The notes beneath the pieces are model-generated. The model was not told the DNA's origin. It searched no databases and saw only the letters and a list, made by a program, of their open reading frames with translations. Shown here one piece after another: positions 24,223-34,182 of a stretch of DNA of 64,000 nucleotides; position 1 is the first letter of the stretch; each line of letters starts with the position of its first letter. The position numbers and the translations under genes are program-made. The stretch is from Lachnospiraceae bacterium (GTDB lineage: Bacteria > Bacillota > Clostridia > Lachnospirales > Lachnospiraceae), in assembly GCA_017440045.1 (NCBI GenBank), contig JAFSIA010000048.1, positions 1-64,000 on the forward strand, in the 5' to 3' direction.

Positions 24223-25614
24223 TTAATTATCATTCTTTACAGTCATATCCTCCACACCTATGAGCTCATAAAGCTTTCTATCTATCCATTGTACTCTGTT
24301 TGACGGAGTATATTCCTTATCTCCATAAAGGAAATCATGAAGGAGACCAACGTTATATGAAAGTCCGCCTACTGCCACCGCTGATTCACCATTTGTAAGC
24401 GATTTGTCAGGATAAGCATATGTGAATGGAAATCCTTTTGCCTCTCCCAGCTCAAAATCTATAAATGCAGGAATCATCTCCATCATGTCATCATACGGGA
24501 TGCTTGTCCTTATGATATCTTCCCTGCCGCTAAAAATAGTCTCAGCAATGTCTAAAAGTTTTGAAACACCGGCATTCTTAGCCTTTTCAATCATAAGGCT
24601 TAAAACATATCTCTGTCTGGCTGTTCTGCCCATATCGTCCACATATCTGTTTCCTTCCTCATCATAGAAGGCACTATAGCGGATACGACAGTATACTGTT
24701 GCCTGCACTCCATTTAAATGCACATTACCATACTCTGTAACATAATCTGCATCCATACCTGTTATTTCTTTTGTCTCATCAAGATAATCGTTTAGATTAT
24801 CCATCTCTGCCTCTGTGATATTTAAATCAATACCGCCAAGCATATCAATAATAGTCGCAAGACCTGCAAAATTTATTGTCACATAATCTGATATATTCAG
24901 GTCAAAATTAGTGTTCATTGTATTTATGGCGCTTGAGACACCACCAGAACAATATGCGCTATTTATCTTTCTAAAATTATCCTCATCAAAATCACCATCT
25001 TTATCAGGAATATTAAGCCATGTATCCCTATAAACAGAGCTTAAAACCACATGTCCTGTATCCTGATTTATACTTGCAATAATAATAGAATCTGAATTCA
25101 CACCAGCATCCATGCTTCCATCTCTTGAATCAATTCCAAAAAGCGCGATGGTGTAGTATCCGGTAAACTTCTCCTTATTGACACCTTCGTTTACAATAAT
25201 GTCATCCTTATCGAAGTCCTCATCAAAAATATTGTTGTAGGTATCCTCTGACAACACACATTTTAAAAGAGGCGCTGCACAGCTGGACAATAAATATTCC
25301 TTTGCACCCGGCACAAATCTAATGGCCGCCACTGTTCCACCTACAAGAATCAGAATAAATATAAGAAATGTCAAAAGTACTTTAAATGCCTTTCCCTTCT
25401 TTTTCTTTCTTACATTTTTACGTGATGACTTTGCATCATCTATATATCTTGCGCTGTCCCTTCTGCGTGAACTGTTTGTTTTTCTTCTATCGGACTGCCT
25501 TCTATCTGACTGTCTTCTATCGGATTGTCTTCTATCGAACTGCCTTTTTTCTGACAAGTCTTTAACATTATTAAACAGGGACAGGTCAAGCTCCCCGTCA
25601 TCTCTCCTACCCAT
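24223..25614 (-). CDS. LytR-CpsA-Psr (LCP) family glycopolymer ligase, repeat-rich basic N-terminus
   Basis: A 463-residue LCP protein expected to join lipid-linked glycopolymers to peptidoglycan on the outer face. Residues 20-45 are a basic tract of four RRQSD-type repeats followed by RRKTNSSRRRD. A membrane segment lies at about 77-98. The LCP domain has LFGIDSRDG, NSDSIIIASINQDTGHVVL, SSVYRDTWLNI, GGIDLNITEAE and MGRTARQRYVLSLMI. The arginines and aspartates that bind the pyrophosphate lipid in LCP structures are kept. It is the last glycan gene of the run, and the second LCP gene, the other being at 27,101. Confidence 0.92.
   Translation of the reverse strand: MGRRDDGELDLSLFNNVKDLSEKRQFDRRQSDRRQSDRRQSDRRKTNSSRRRDSARYIDDAKSSRKNVRKKKKGKAFKVLLTFLIFILILVGGTVAAIRFVPGAKEYLLSSCAAPLLKCVLSEDTYNNIFDEDFDKDDIIVNEGVNKEKFTGYYTIALFGIDSRDGSMDAGVNSDSIIIASINQDTGHVVLSSVYRDTWLNIPDKDGDFDEDNFRKINSAYCSGGVSSAINTMNTNFDLNISDYVTINFAGLATIIDMLGGIDLNITEAEMDNLNDYLDETKEITGMDADYVTEYGNVHLNGVQATVYCRIRYSAFYDEEGNRYVDDMGRTARQRYVLSLMIEKAKNAGVSKLLDIAETIFSGREDIIRTSIPYDDMMEMIPAFIDFELGEAKGFPFTYAYPDKSLTNGESAVAVGGLSYNVGLLHDFLYGDKEYTPSNRVQWIDRKLYELIGVEDMTVKNDN
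25484..25545 (-). repeat. 15-bp tandem repeat in the LCP N-terminus
   Basis: About four units of roughly CTTCTATCNGACTGC (plus strand) encode repeated RRQSD/RRQFD. Units vary at single bases and preserve the frame. The product is a strongly basic cytosolic tail. Confidence 0.8.
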
Positions 25615-25625
25615 ATTTAATCCTC

Positions 25626-26723
25626 CTATTTTTCACTAAAAATCCATTTTTTCTGGACCTCATAGCCTGCAAAAAACAATACTAAATCGACTAACATCTT
25701 CACAACTACTGTTGCTGTGTCGGCATAGCTGCCTAAGATATATGATATCCCTAAAACCATTCCATATGACAAACCAGCCCTAAATAAACTGAATATGTAG
25801 AATTTAACAATTACACTCCGCATGGGCGCGTCTGACTGGAATACAGTTTTTTTGTTAACAATACAGTTAAATGTGGACGAAATAATTCTGGCAACAATTG
25901 TTGCAATAAGCATACCAAATTCCTTGTCCATATTTATCATATTGCCACTTAACGGCAACAACAAAAGATAAAAGGCTACAAGGTCTATAGCTGTAGCTGA
26001 TAAGGAGCTTACAGCATATTTTAACATAACACCTAAAAGCTTTATAACATCCCATACCGGATTATATCTGGCATACCTGGCTTTGACAATTTCCTCCATA
26101 GAAATCATATGCTCAAAGTAGCTTATTTTCTGATACTTCATCTCCACAAGCTGATTTATCTCATACTCAAACCCGGTTCCCGGCATCTTAATAATCTGCT
26201 TAAGATAGCAGTGTGGAATAAGTCTTAATCCGGTCTGCACATCTGTCACATTTACACCACATAGATACTTCATACAAAAGCCCGCAACCGCATTTGTAAC
26301 ACGTTTTCTCTTGGCATATGCAGATTCCTTGAAATCTCTTGATGCAATCATAATCGGCCAAAGCTCATTGTCCGGCACTGTCTCCTCATAGGTACTTAGA
26401 CATTCATTTATCTGCTCCACAGTGTAGTCACCATCATCATCAGCAGTGATAACAAGTGTGTCTAGTGCTCTCTCAACAAGACAATATTTGAAGCCAGTTT
26501 TAAGTGCCATACCCTTTCCAAGGTTTGAACCGTGATGAATCACTTTACATTCAGGCTTTGCCTTAACATATTCAAATGTACTCTTTACATTATCGATACC
26601 AAAGTCACTTCCATCATCAATTATTACAATATCAGAAAACCCAGACATAATCAGCTCATCAACAAACATGCTAAGCTTTACGTCTGGATTATATGACGGT
26701 ATCAAAACCGTTGTCTTTATCAT
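25626..26723 (-). CDS. Glycosyltransferase family 2 fused to a GtrA-like membrane domain
   Basis: A 365-residue fusion. The first 235 residues are a GT-A transferase of the dolichol/undecaprenyl-phosphate sugar synthase kind: VLIPSYNPD, IVIIDDGSD, NLGKGMALKTGF and the metal site TADDDGDY. From about 240 four membrane helices form a GtrA-like domain (MLKYAVSSLSATAIDLVAFY), a family proposed to flip undecaprenyl-phosphate sugars. The fusion suggests that one protein both charges and moves a lipid-linked sugar for late decoration of the polymer. It lies 11 bases upstream of the LCP gene and 12 bases downstream of a small gene. Confidence 0.9.
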   Translation of the reverse strand: MIKTTVLIPSYNPDVKLSMFVDELIMSGFSDIVIIDDGSDFGIDNVKSTFEYVKAKPECKVIHHGSNLGKGMALKTGFKYCLVERALDTLVITADDDGDYTVEQINECLSTYEETVPDNELWPIMIASRDFKESAYAKRKRVTNAVAGFCMKYLCGVNVTDVQTGLRLIPHCYLKQIIKMPGTGFEYEINQLVEMKYQKISYFEHMISMEEIVKARYARYNPVWDVIKLLGVMLKYAVSSLSATAIDLVAFYLLLLPLSGNMINMDKEFGMLIATIVARIISSTFNCIVNKKTVFQSDAPMRSVIVKFYIFSLFRAGLSYGMVLGISYILGSYADTATVVVKMLVDLVLFFAGYEVQKKWIFSEK

Positions 26724-26735
26724 ATTTACCTCCGA

Positions 26736-27068
26736 CTACATTATATAGTCGCCACTTTTCCTTATCATATCATTAAGCTGTGCGGAAGTGATAGGTGTAT
26801 TACCTCTTATGTCACACTTATCACCCTCGAACACAAAATCTACTTGTCTGTAATGATCCTTTACTCTCCAAAGGTCATGATTGACCCAAACAAGATTGGA
26901 TAAATCAAAATCGTATCTTCTTACCACATACTCAATAAGGGACTCCATACTTCCTTTGACGCTTGTGGCCGCACACTCCTTATCGTGAGTACATATAATA
27001 ATATTGTTATACTTCTTTAGGTCACAAACACCTTCATGTCCATATATTTCCTTGTATTTAAGTCGCAT
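26736..27068 (-). CDS. Small conserved-looking protein of unknown function in the glycan run
   Basis: A 110-residue soluble protein I do not recognise. It has a strong AGGAGG site and tight spacing to both neighbours, and the codon use and composition match them, so it is real. The sequence has an alternating hydrophobic N-terminal strand (YNNIIICTHDKECA), a helix (SMESLIEYVVRRYDF), then WVNHDLWRVKDHYRQVDFVFEGDKC. Two cysteines and two histidines are spread along it, but not in a metal pattern I can name. Position between an LCP ligase and a GT2-GtrA gene suggests a regulatory or chaperone role in polymer attachment, which is only inference. Confidence 0.6.
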   Translation of the reverse strand: MRLKYKEIYGHEGVCDLKKYNNIIICTHDKECAATSVKGSMESLIEYVVRRYDFDLSNLVWVNHDLWRVKDHYRQVDFVFEGDKCDIRGNTPITSAQLNDMIRKSGDYIM

Positions 27069-27100
27069 GGTTTTCCTCCTACTATGTGGCTTATCTATTT

Positions 27101-28879
27101 TTATGCTGCATTATCTGACTTTTCGTCATCATCAGTCTCATTATTTTTCTCATCCTCTGGTACAACACCGTTCATCTCATCAATAATATCTTTTGATAAT
27201 AACTGGCCGTTTAATACCATATTTATAAGTGTCTTAGCATTTTCTACATCATCCTCATAAGGTATTGTAACATATACCTCCTGAGAAAGTGAATAAACCG
27301 GTTTCTTTGCATCATCACCTGCTACAGAGAAGTTATATATCTCCCATGAACCGCCCTCAGCAAGCTGCATTCTCACAAGAGACGAAATCTGTGAAGATGA
27401 CATACTTGTCTGGAAGCTAGATGAAATACTTTCCATCAGTCCGGAGAAGTTATTTAAAATAGCCGGTGACATCATCTCATTGGCAATAGCCTTTATGGCT
27501 TCAATCTGATTCTTGCCTCTCTGGTTGTCGCCATCCTTAAATGCGTAACGCTCTCTAACGAACGCTAATGCTTCCTCTCCATTAAGCTGATTGTATCCCT
27601 TTTTGTATGGATAATCCCAATGTGTTGATTTAAAATCATAGGCTGAATACACATTTATACCATCTAAAGCATCAACTATATCTATAAAGCCTGTAAAGTT
27701 TATTCTAAAGAAATAGTCTACTCGAACCTGGTACAACATACCAAGTGTGTTCATTGATACATCAATACCATATATACCGGCGTGAGTTAACTTATCCTTC
27801 TTGCCATTTGAAATAGACAGTGGCACGTAGTAATCTCTAGGCGTGTTAAGGAGTAACACCTGACGTGTCTCCGGATTAACCACAGCTAAAATATTTACAT
27901 CGCTTCGGCTTGTTGTTGACACATCACCTTCAATATCAATACCGCTTAAATACACAATAAACGGACTCTTATCAATCTGAATTGTATTGTCAACAGTGAT
28001 TTCTGTCTCGTGTGTGGACTTAAGCAAAATCTTTGTAAGTGATGTGAATGACTTATACTGTTCATTCTCCTCAATACTTGGAATGTACGCTGTATTTAAT
28101 ATAACAGCATCTACATCACCCTCATAAAGGGCCTCTACAAGCTGAATATATCCTTCAAAGCTTTCAGTCTTTATCTTATTTCCAAGCTTCTTTTCTATTT
28201 CATTAATAGTCTTATCTGTATTCTCTCTATCAAGTACTGTTAATATACCAAAAGTATAATCTGCAGCTGATGTTAAGTCATCAGCAGGGTCCGCTTTCAT
28301 AACGTAAACATTTACGACATCCTTTTTTGTCTTAGCGCCTGTTGCATCCTCATATGCATCATTGGCATGGACAGCATAGTAAATACCAAAGCCGCAGACA
28401 ACAGTCATAATAACTGAGAAAATTCTAGCAAACCATATAGCTTTCTTTGAGAAAGCTGTCAAAAATGTTATACCGCAAAGAGCAAACATAACAAAGCAAA
28501 TAGGTATAAAAAACTTCACCGGAAGCACATTAATATACAATATCAAACCCAAAAGTACAATAGTGAGTACTGCGTATACACCTGTCAAAACAGCAGCAAA
28601 TATATTTGATTTAAGGAAGCTTACGAATTTGTTCTCAGACTTATCTGTCCTCTTTAAGCTCTTTTCCTTTGTTGTCTTTACTTCCGTAGCTTTTTTATCT
28701 AAAGATTTCACTTCTGCTGTACTTTCTGGCTTAGTTACATCCTTAGCTACATTCGTAGTTGCCTTCTTTTCTTCCATAACCTGAGCCTTTATAGCATCTG
28801 CACCGGCTCTTACATTATTCTGTGGTCTTGGCCTGTTTGAATTTTTATGTGTATTACCTTTTTTACCTTTTTTGCCCAT
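27101..28879 (-). CDS. LCP family glycopolymer ligase, long form
   Basis: A 592-residue protein. A lysine-rich cytosolic part (1-82) is followed by membrane segments (about 85-165, the last VIMTVVCGFGIYYAV). A module of about 180-310 follows that is seen in longer LCP proteins, and then the LCP domain (about 315-540). LCP landmarks are YLSGIDIEGDVSTTSRSD, LLNTPRDYYVPL, KLTHAGIYG, ALDGINVYSAYDF and ALAFVRERYAFKDGDNQRGKN. It should transfer the polymer made by this locus onto peptidoglycan or another acceptor. Two LCP genes in one locus suggest two polymers or two acceptors. It follows the priming transferase gene by 43 bases. Confidence 0.93.
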   Translation of the reverse strand: MGKKGKKGNTHKNSNRPRPQNNVRAGADAIKAQVMEEKKATTNVAKDVTKPESTAEVKSLDKKATEVKTTKEKSLKRTDKSENKFVSFLKSNIFAAVLTGVYAVLTIVLLGLILYINVLPVKFFIPICFVMFALCGITFLTAFSKKAIWFARIFSVIMTVVCGFGIYYAVHANDAYEDATGAKTKKDVVNVYVMKADPADDLTSAADYTFGILTVLDRENTDKTINEIEKKLGNKIKTESFEGYIQLVEALYEGDVDAVILNTAYIPSIEENEQYKSFTSLTKILLKSTHETEITVDNTIQIDKSPFIVYLSGIDIEGDVSTTSRSDVNILAVVNPETRQVLLLNTPRDYYVPLSISNGKKDKLTHAGIYGIDVSMNTLGMLYQVRVDYFFRINFTGFIDIVDALDGINVYSAYDFKSTHWDYPYKKGYNQLNGEEALAFVRERYAFKDGDNQRGKNQIEAIKAIANEMMSPAILNNFSGLMESISSSFQTSMSSSQISSLVRMQLAEGGSWEIYNFSVAGDDAKKPVYSLSQEVYVTIPYEDDVENAKTLINMVLNGQLLSKDIIDEMNGVVPEDEKNNETDDDEKSDNAA

Positions 28880-28922
28880 ATCTTATGTAACTCCTTTACA
28901 TAACCCGCTTAAAATATATTTA

Positions 28923-30350
28923 TTACTTGGCACCTCTGCCAAAGAAAATCACTCCAACTGTTTTAATAAGAATCTTAAAATCAAGTGCCAGGCACCAGTT
29001 ATCGATATACTGAAGGTCAAGCTTTACGACCTCTTCGAAGTCCTCGATATTACTTCTACCACTTACCTGCCAAAGACCTGTTATACCAGGCTTCATACTA
29101 AGTCTTCTCTTGTGGTGACCCTCATACTGCTTAAATTCATCAACCGTAGGTGGTCTTGTACCAACTAAGCTCATATCTCCCTTAAGTACATTGAAGAACT
29201 GTGGAAGCTCGTCAATACTCGTCTTTCTAATGAACTTACCAACCTTTGTAATACGAGGGTCATCAGTCATCTTAAACATAAGACCGTTCATCTCGTTCTT
29301 GTCCATAAGCTCTTTCTTTCTAGCCTCAGCATCCTTGTACATAGATCTGAACTTGTATATAAAGAAATAACGACCGTTCTTTCCTACTCTCTTTTGCTTA
29401 AATACCAGTGGTCCACGACTTTCGATTAAAAGTATAGGCGCTACAATTATAGTTACAAGTATTGTAATCAAAATACCTACCAATGCACCTACGATATCAA
29501 TAAGTCTCTTAATCATAAGTCTGTTTGAATCGTGGAAAACATTGGCAAATGTCACTACCGGAATGTCTCCAAACATACCGAGAGCTTTATTAAACTCATT
29601 AAATCCCTCTAAGTTTCCAAGATTAAGATGTACGACAGCTCCCATATCTCCAAGAGCTGTGACAAGCTCCTTAACCTCGCTACTGTCATCATATGGAATA
29701 CTGATAAGTACCTCATCAACAATCTCTCTACGACAGTATGTAAGCAAATCATCATGATTACACACAACAGGGATACCCTGAATATCTTCCCCTGCTATAT
29801 CCTTATCCACCAAAACAATACCACCAATCTTTGCCTGCCAGTGGTACTGTGCCTTAGTATCCTCAAGTACACCTTCTACTCTGTCAGATGTTGTAACCAA
29901 GATAACCTTTGTAGCCTTCTTGCCTTTACCCGAAAACTTGATAAGACAATACTTTAACACCATATGGAATAAATACATAATGAATATATTTAAAACAGGT
30001 GTCAAAAGGTACAAACCTCTCGGAATCTGACTTACTCCACCCTTTAAGAAGAGCCATACTCCAAAAAATCCCGCAAACCAGATATTCATACGAAGGGCAT
30101 ACTGGAACTCGCCAAACTTGCTACGCTTCATAAAGTATCCGTTTGTATTAAAGACGAATATGATAACCACGTAAGAAACAAGAAGTGTAACTAACTCCTG
30201 CTTTAAAAGCTCATTCAATGTGGATAAATCACCCATTCTTTTGTATACCAATATCCATACACAACCAGCTAAAATGTAGCTGACTAACACGGATAACATA
30301 TCAACTATATATATAAACAAATCTTGCTTTTTATCATTTGCTCTATCCAT
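28923..30350 (-). CDS. Undecaprenyl-phosphate sugar phosphotransferase (long, WbaP-like)
   Basis: A 475-residue polyprenyl glycosylphosphotransferase that would start a lipid-linked glycan by adding a sugar phosphate to undecaprenyl phosphate. Four membrane helices (about 10-135) precede a nucleotide-fold region (KVILVTTSDRVEGVL), then a further helix near 285. The catalytic domain has KQKRVGKNGRYFFIYKFRSM, a DE pair in TSIDELPQFFNVLKGDM and SLVGTRPPTVDEF. ATG 30,350 with GGAGG is preferred to an upstream in-frame start. A second, short priming enzyme lies at 40,566, so the locus may start two different chains. Confidence 0.93.
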   Translation of the reverse strand: MDRANDKKQDLFIYIVDMLSVLVSYILAGCVWILVYKRMGDLSTLNELLKQELVTLLVSYVVIIFVFNTNGYFMKRSKFGEFQYALRMNIWFAGFFGVWLFLKGGVSQIPRGLYLLTPVLNIFIMYLFHMVLKYCLIKFSGKGKKATKVILVTTSDRVEGVLEDTKAQYHWQAKIGGIVLVDKDIAGEDIQGIPVVCNHDDLLTYCRREIVDEVLISIPYDDSSEVKELVTALGDMGAVVHLNLGNLEGFNEFNKALGMFGDIPVVTFANVFHDSNRLMIKRLIDIVGALVGILITILVTIIVAPILLIESRGPLVFKQKRVGKNGRYFFIYKFRSMYKDAEARKKELMDKNEMNGLMFKMTDDPRITKVGKFIRKTSIDELPQFFNVLKGDMSLVGTRPPTVDEFKQYEGHHKRRLSMKPGITGLWQVSGRSNIEDFEEVVKLDLQYIDNWCLALDFKILIKTVGVIFFGRGAK

Positions 30351-30427
30351 TGATTTTTCCTCCAAAAAGACAGATGTGAGTGCATAAATGCTCACACTCT
30401 TTTCATTGTATCAAAACAGGATGTTTT

Positions 30428-31468
30428 TTACAATGGTAATTTTGTGTGTTTACGTCCCAATTCTATAACTTTTATTGACATAAGTGACAAAATAATAGTC
30501 AATATAACACAAGATATTACAAAAATATATTCATTATTCTGACTAAATCCTATATGCTTTAGTATAATCATAGGAATTCTCTGAAGTATATATAACCAGA
30601 AAAGGTTCTGCCCACACCAAATCAGTATCTTACTCCTTATAGTAAATCGCATAGACAGTATGATTATGCACAAACAAAAAATAATAGCAACAAAATTATA
30701 AATATAAATACCCGTATACCTTACTGGCGCCACAATAAAGTAAAGTGCCAACGTTGCCACTAGCGTTATAATATATCCCAAGTTTCTCGATTTAACAAAA
30801 AATCCATCAATTTTTTCCTTATGCGCAGAATATATCATACCAGCCAGATAACATAGATATGTATCACACCACCACATACCTTGATATTTGCAAATCAACG
30901 TTACATATGCTACAGATAATAGTCCAAATAACAAAAATGCAAACAACCTATCTGTTTTAAATGTTATAAAGCTCACATATGTTATGATATACAAGGTAAA
31001 TATAGCAAACATATACCAATTGCTGTTACCAATACTTGTCCAACCTGTAGGTGCTAATACAATCTCCTTTAAACCATGTTCTATTCCCAAAACAAGATTC
31101 ATAATAATAAACAGGATAATTGCGTAAACAAAATTCAAAAAAGTTTTTAAAATTCTATTTTTAGGTATTGCCTTAACATAATCAATTCCTTTTTTCTTTA
31201 TTGATTCATAAACACCAAAACCAGAATAGAACAAAAACATTGCCACCATAAGCTGACCTAAATAATCAATAATCTTTATAACATAATAGTCAGCTGTTCC
31301 ATCAAAAATACAATAAGACCTAATGTGGCTCATAAATACTATGATTATAAAAATACCTTTAATGGCAGCTGTATTATCTCTCGACATATACTGACTGTCT
31401 AGTGTTTTAGTATTTACTTTTAAACTTGTAAGTACCATCAGTACTAATAAGGCAAATAAAATAATCAT
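30428..31468 (-). CDS. Acyltransferase family 3 membrane protein
   Basis: A 346-residue integral membrane protein with about ten hydrophobic segments. The family histidine is in IFIIVFMSHIRSY near residue 45, and MVAMFLFYSGFGVYES matches the usual third block. Such enzymes place acetyl or other acyl groups on extracellular sugars. Here the target is likely the glycan of this locus. It lies 15 bases after the CDP-polyol phosphotransferase gene; the gap to the priming transferase gene is 77 bases. Confidence 0.88.
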   Translation of the reverse strand: MIILFALLVLMVLTSLKVNTKTLDSQYMSRDNTAAIKGIFIIIVFMSHIRSYCIFDGTADYYVIKIIDYLGQLMVAMFLFYSGFGVYESIKKKGIDYVKAIPKNRILKTFLNFVYAIILFIIMNLVLGIEHGLKEIVLAPTGWTSIGNSNWYMFAIFTLYIITYVSFITFKTDRLFAFLLFGLLSVAYVTLICKYQGMWWCDTYLCYLAGMIYSAHKEKIDGFFVKSRNLGYIITLVATLALYFIVAPVRYTGIYIYNFVAIIFCLCIIILSMRFTIRSKILIWCGQNLFWLYILQRIPMIILKHIGFSQNNEYIFVISCVILTIILSLMSIKVIELGRKHTKLPL

Positions 31469-31483
31469 AGCCTACGTTTTCTC

Positions 31484-32638
31484 CTAAAATTTATATTCGT
31501 TAATCATCTTATCTAAAACAAATTGACAATAACCGCCACCCTTATACTCATTAAATAAGTCTTCAACCTTAGCTCTCTCAACAGCTCCCACATCATTGCC
31601 TGCTGCTACATCCTCTATAAAGGCTATGAGCTGCTCTAATTTGTAAATTTGAACACCCCTTAAAATCTCTAAAGGATTATCAAAAGCAAATCCATTTTTT
31701 GCTGAATATTCTTTAAAATCGTCCAACGTTACACCTATAGGTCTCTTAAGCAATAAATAATCACAGTATATAGACGAGTAATCCGTTATAAGTGCCGCTG
31801 TATCTGAAAGAATTTCATACAACTTAACACCTGCCGCCTCTAACATACTATCTGTTAAAAGCATTAAGTTTGACATAGTTCCTGCCTTTATGAAGCTTGT
31901 ATCCTGGGCAGGATGAAGTTTTAAAAGCATTACCGTATCATTTTTTTTCAAAGTCTCATTGACGCTATTTAAAGCTTCAGTATCGTATATGATTGGAAGT
32001 CCAAGCGGAAAATCAAATTCACTATCAAGTCTGTCCGAGCTTTTCTGTTTTCTAAATGTAGGCATCCATATAATGCACTTCTTATCTGCCATATTACCTA
32101 AAACATTCTTAAGTTTACCCTTACTCTCAAAAAGTAAATCATTTCTAGGAAGCCCCGACACAAACATATGACCTTCTGTCAAATGAAGCTGATCCACATG
32201 CATAAGAATCATTTCTTTAGATGCACAAAGTGTAAAATCACAATCCGGACTCATCATTTGATGTTGCTTAACAGATTTAATCATCGTTCCATGTCCCAGC
32301 GAAACTACACACTGACCACTTCTTCTTTTCTCTATGAATTTGTTGCAGTAAATAATATATTTAGCTGTATAAAGCAACCAAGCTTTTCTAAGCTTCCTAA
32401 AGAATCCAATCGGCTTCCAATAAAAGAAACTGACATTTTTAATATTTACATTCTTAAAATCATCAGGATTGTTAACAAGCCACACAAAACGATACTTTCT
32501 ATTGTATCCCTTTTCAATCATTTTAGAAAAAAGAGAGTATGTGTTATCTGACATATCCGGATTACTTTCCAAAAGCACCAAATTTCTCATAGGGATAATA
32601 TTCATAAGCTTTTTTAGAATCTTTTTTATAAAACTCAT
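31484..32638 (-). CDS. CDP-glycerol/CDP-ribitol glycerophosphotransferase family protein
   Basis: A 384-residue TagB/TagF/TarL-like transferase adding polyol phosphate from a CDP-activated donor. Family motifs are VVSLGHGTMIKS (catalytic histidine), SGLPRNDLLF, LLKLHPAQDTSF and ALITDYSSIYCDYLLLKRPIG. The length suits a primase or single-addition enzyme rather than a long polymerase. No membrane helix is clear, so it is probably peripheral on the inner face. The TarI/TarJ-like genes upstream suggest that its donor is CDP-ribitol; CDP-glycerol cannot be excluded. It precedes the acyltransferase and follows the flippase by 6 bases. Confidence 0.9.
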   Translation of the reverse strand: MSFIKKILKKLMNIIPMRNLVLLESNPDMSDNTYSLFSKMIEKGYNRKYRFVWLVNNPDDFKNVNIKNVSFFYWKPIGFFRKLRKAWLLYTAKYIIYCNKFIEKRRSGQCVVSLGHGTMIKSVKQHQMMSPDCDFTLCASKEMILMHVDQLHLTEGHMFVSGLPRNDLLFESKGKLKNVLGNMADKKCIIWMPTFRKQKSSDRLDSEFDFPLGLPIIYDTEALNSVNETLKKNDTVMLLKLHPAQDTSFIKAGTMSNLMLLTDSMLEAAGVKLYEILSDTAALITDYSSIYCDYLLLKRPIGVTLDDFKEYSAKNGFAFDNPLEILRGVQIYKLEQLIAFIEDVAAGNDVGAVERAKVEDLFNEYKGGGYCQFVLDKMINEYKF

Positions 32639-32644
32639 CCTAAT

Positions 32645-34168
32645 CTAACCTCTCTTTACCTTTCTTATAACCTTTCCAACTGGCTTCTTAATCAGTTCTC
32701 TCTCATATTCATTCATACAGAACAACCACAATATAATCGCATATACTGCAACGCAGCATATTCCTTTTACAAAAATCGCCACATAGCTGCTACTAATCCA
32801 TAAAACGTTAAGACCAACCCCCACCAAAAGACAAACTACAACTGGTGGTAAAAGCTTGCATATCTCTTTCCAGAATTTAATAATATTGAGCTTCGCTTTT
32901 TTGTGGTAATAGATATTCATAACTATTATCTGTCCAATGCATGTAGCCAATGCTGTACCAATAGCAGCTCCTATACCTCCATATTCCTTAGCCAAAGGAA
33001 TACTTAAGAATATATTTGCAATGGCAACAAACAGGTATACAACTGACCTAAACTTATGGATATTTTTTGCCTGAAGTATAGATATACCTGTGTTCTGCAC
33101 TAGTGGCACCAAGGCTGGAACCATAAGAATCAATTCTATAATGTAAGCCTGCTCATAATCAGGACCTGCCCAGCGTATTATAAAGTCTCTTCCCACTACT
33201 ACAAATCCCGTTAAAATAAGTGCCATAACCATAAACTGAATACGACCTATTTTTATAAACAGATTTGAAATCTCCTCATCATCTGCTCCCTTTACAACCA
33301 TCTCTGTAATCCTTGGCAGAAAAACACCATTTATGGATGTTGAAAATAATACATAATAGTCATAAAGCTGCATAGCAATGCCGTAAACGGCAACTGCTGC
33401 CGTGCCTGCTACAATTCCTAAAATAAATTTGTCTGTACTTAAATAAATCTTATCAACTATAAGATTTAGCAATATATAAAATGAATAAGCACAAATCTCA
33501 CGAAGTAATCGTGTGTCCGGCTTTGCGATATTTATCTTAATTTTAAGCTTCTTAAAACAGTACACTAAATTAAAAAGCAGTATAAGTATATTTAGAACTG
33601 TAGTAACAATAACCATTGCCACAGACTTATATCCCAAAAGAAGTAGTGGAATCATAATTCCCGGCTGAAGAATGGCACGTATTATATTTAATACTTTTGG
33701 TACAACGAACTGCTCATAAGCTGTGATAATCGCACCGAAAATACTAAGTGGGAAGGATATTGCCACATTGAAAACAAGTATAAGCATAAGAATACCTGCT
33801 GTATCAAGTTCTGATGGCGTCAGCGATGCTCCAAATATCGCATCTACATTTGCGTATAAGCCCATACCTATGCCAAATGCTACAATACCTATTATGGTAT
33901 AAAGCACAAGAAACATACCGTTAAGCTTGTACTCTCCATCCTTGTCATTCAAAGCTCTATACTTGGCCGTATAGCGAATTATTGCATTTCCAAATCCCAT
34001 ATCCAACACGGAAAGATAGGCTATAACTGACGCTATCAACGTATATAAGCCATATTCACTTTTACCCATCAAGTCTAGCATAAGTGGTGTATATAAAATA
34101 CTTATGCCACTATTTAATATGATATATATATACGACAGCGTCGCTCCCGTCTTTCTCTGGTTAACCAT
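32645..34168 (-). CDS. Lipid-linked oligosaccharide flippase (Wzx/MOP type)
   Basis: A 507-residue protein with about 14 membrane helices, starting GATLSYIYIILNSGISILYTP and containing KSEYGLYTLIASVIAYLSVLDMGFGNAIIRY, typical of polysaccharide transport proteins. It would move undecaprenyl-linked repeat units across the membrane. With the O-antigen polymerase-like gene next upstream but one, it points to a Wzx/Wzy route rather than an ABC transporter. AGGAGG precedes the start. It ends in a short basic tail. Confidence 0.92.
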   Translation of the reverse strand: MVNQRKTGATLSYIYIILNSGISILYTPLMLDLMGKSEYGLYTLIASVIAYLSVLDMGFGNAIIRYTAKYRALNDKDGEYKLNGMFLVLYTIIGIVAFGIGMGLYANVDAIFGASLTPSELDTAGILMLILVFNVAISFPLSIFGAIITAYEQFVVPKVLNIIRAILQPGIMIPLLLLGYKSVAMVIVTTVLNILILLFNLVYCFKKLKIKINIAKPDTRLLREICAYSFYILLNLIVDKIYLSTDKFILGIVAGTAAVAVYGIAMQLYDYYVLFSTSINGVFLPRITEMVVKGADDEEISNLFIKIGRIQFMVMALILTGFVVVGRDFIIRWAGPDYEQAYIIELILMVPALVPLVQNTGISILQAKNIHKFRSVVYLFVAIANIFLSIPLAKEYGGIGAAIGTALATCIGQIIVMNIYYHKKAKLNIIKFWKEICKLLPPVVVCLLVGVGLNVLWISSSYVAIFVKGICCVAVYAIILWLFCMNEYERELIKKPVGKVIRKVKRG

Positions 34169-34182
34169 GTTTCCTCCTAGTT

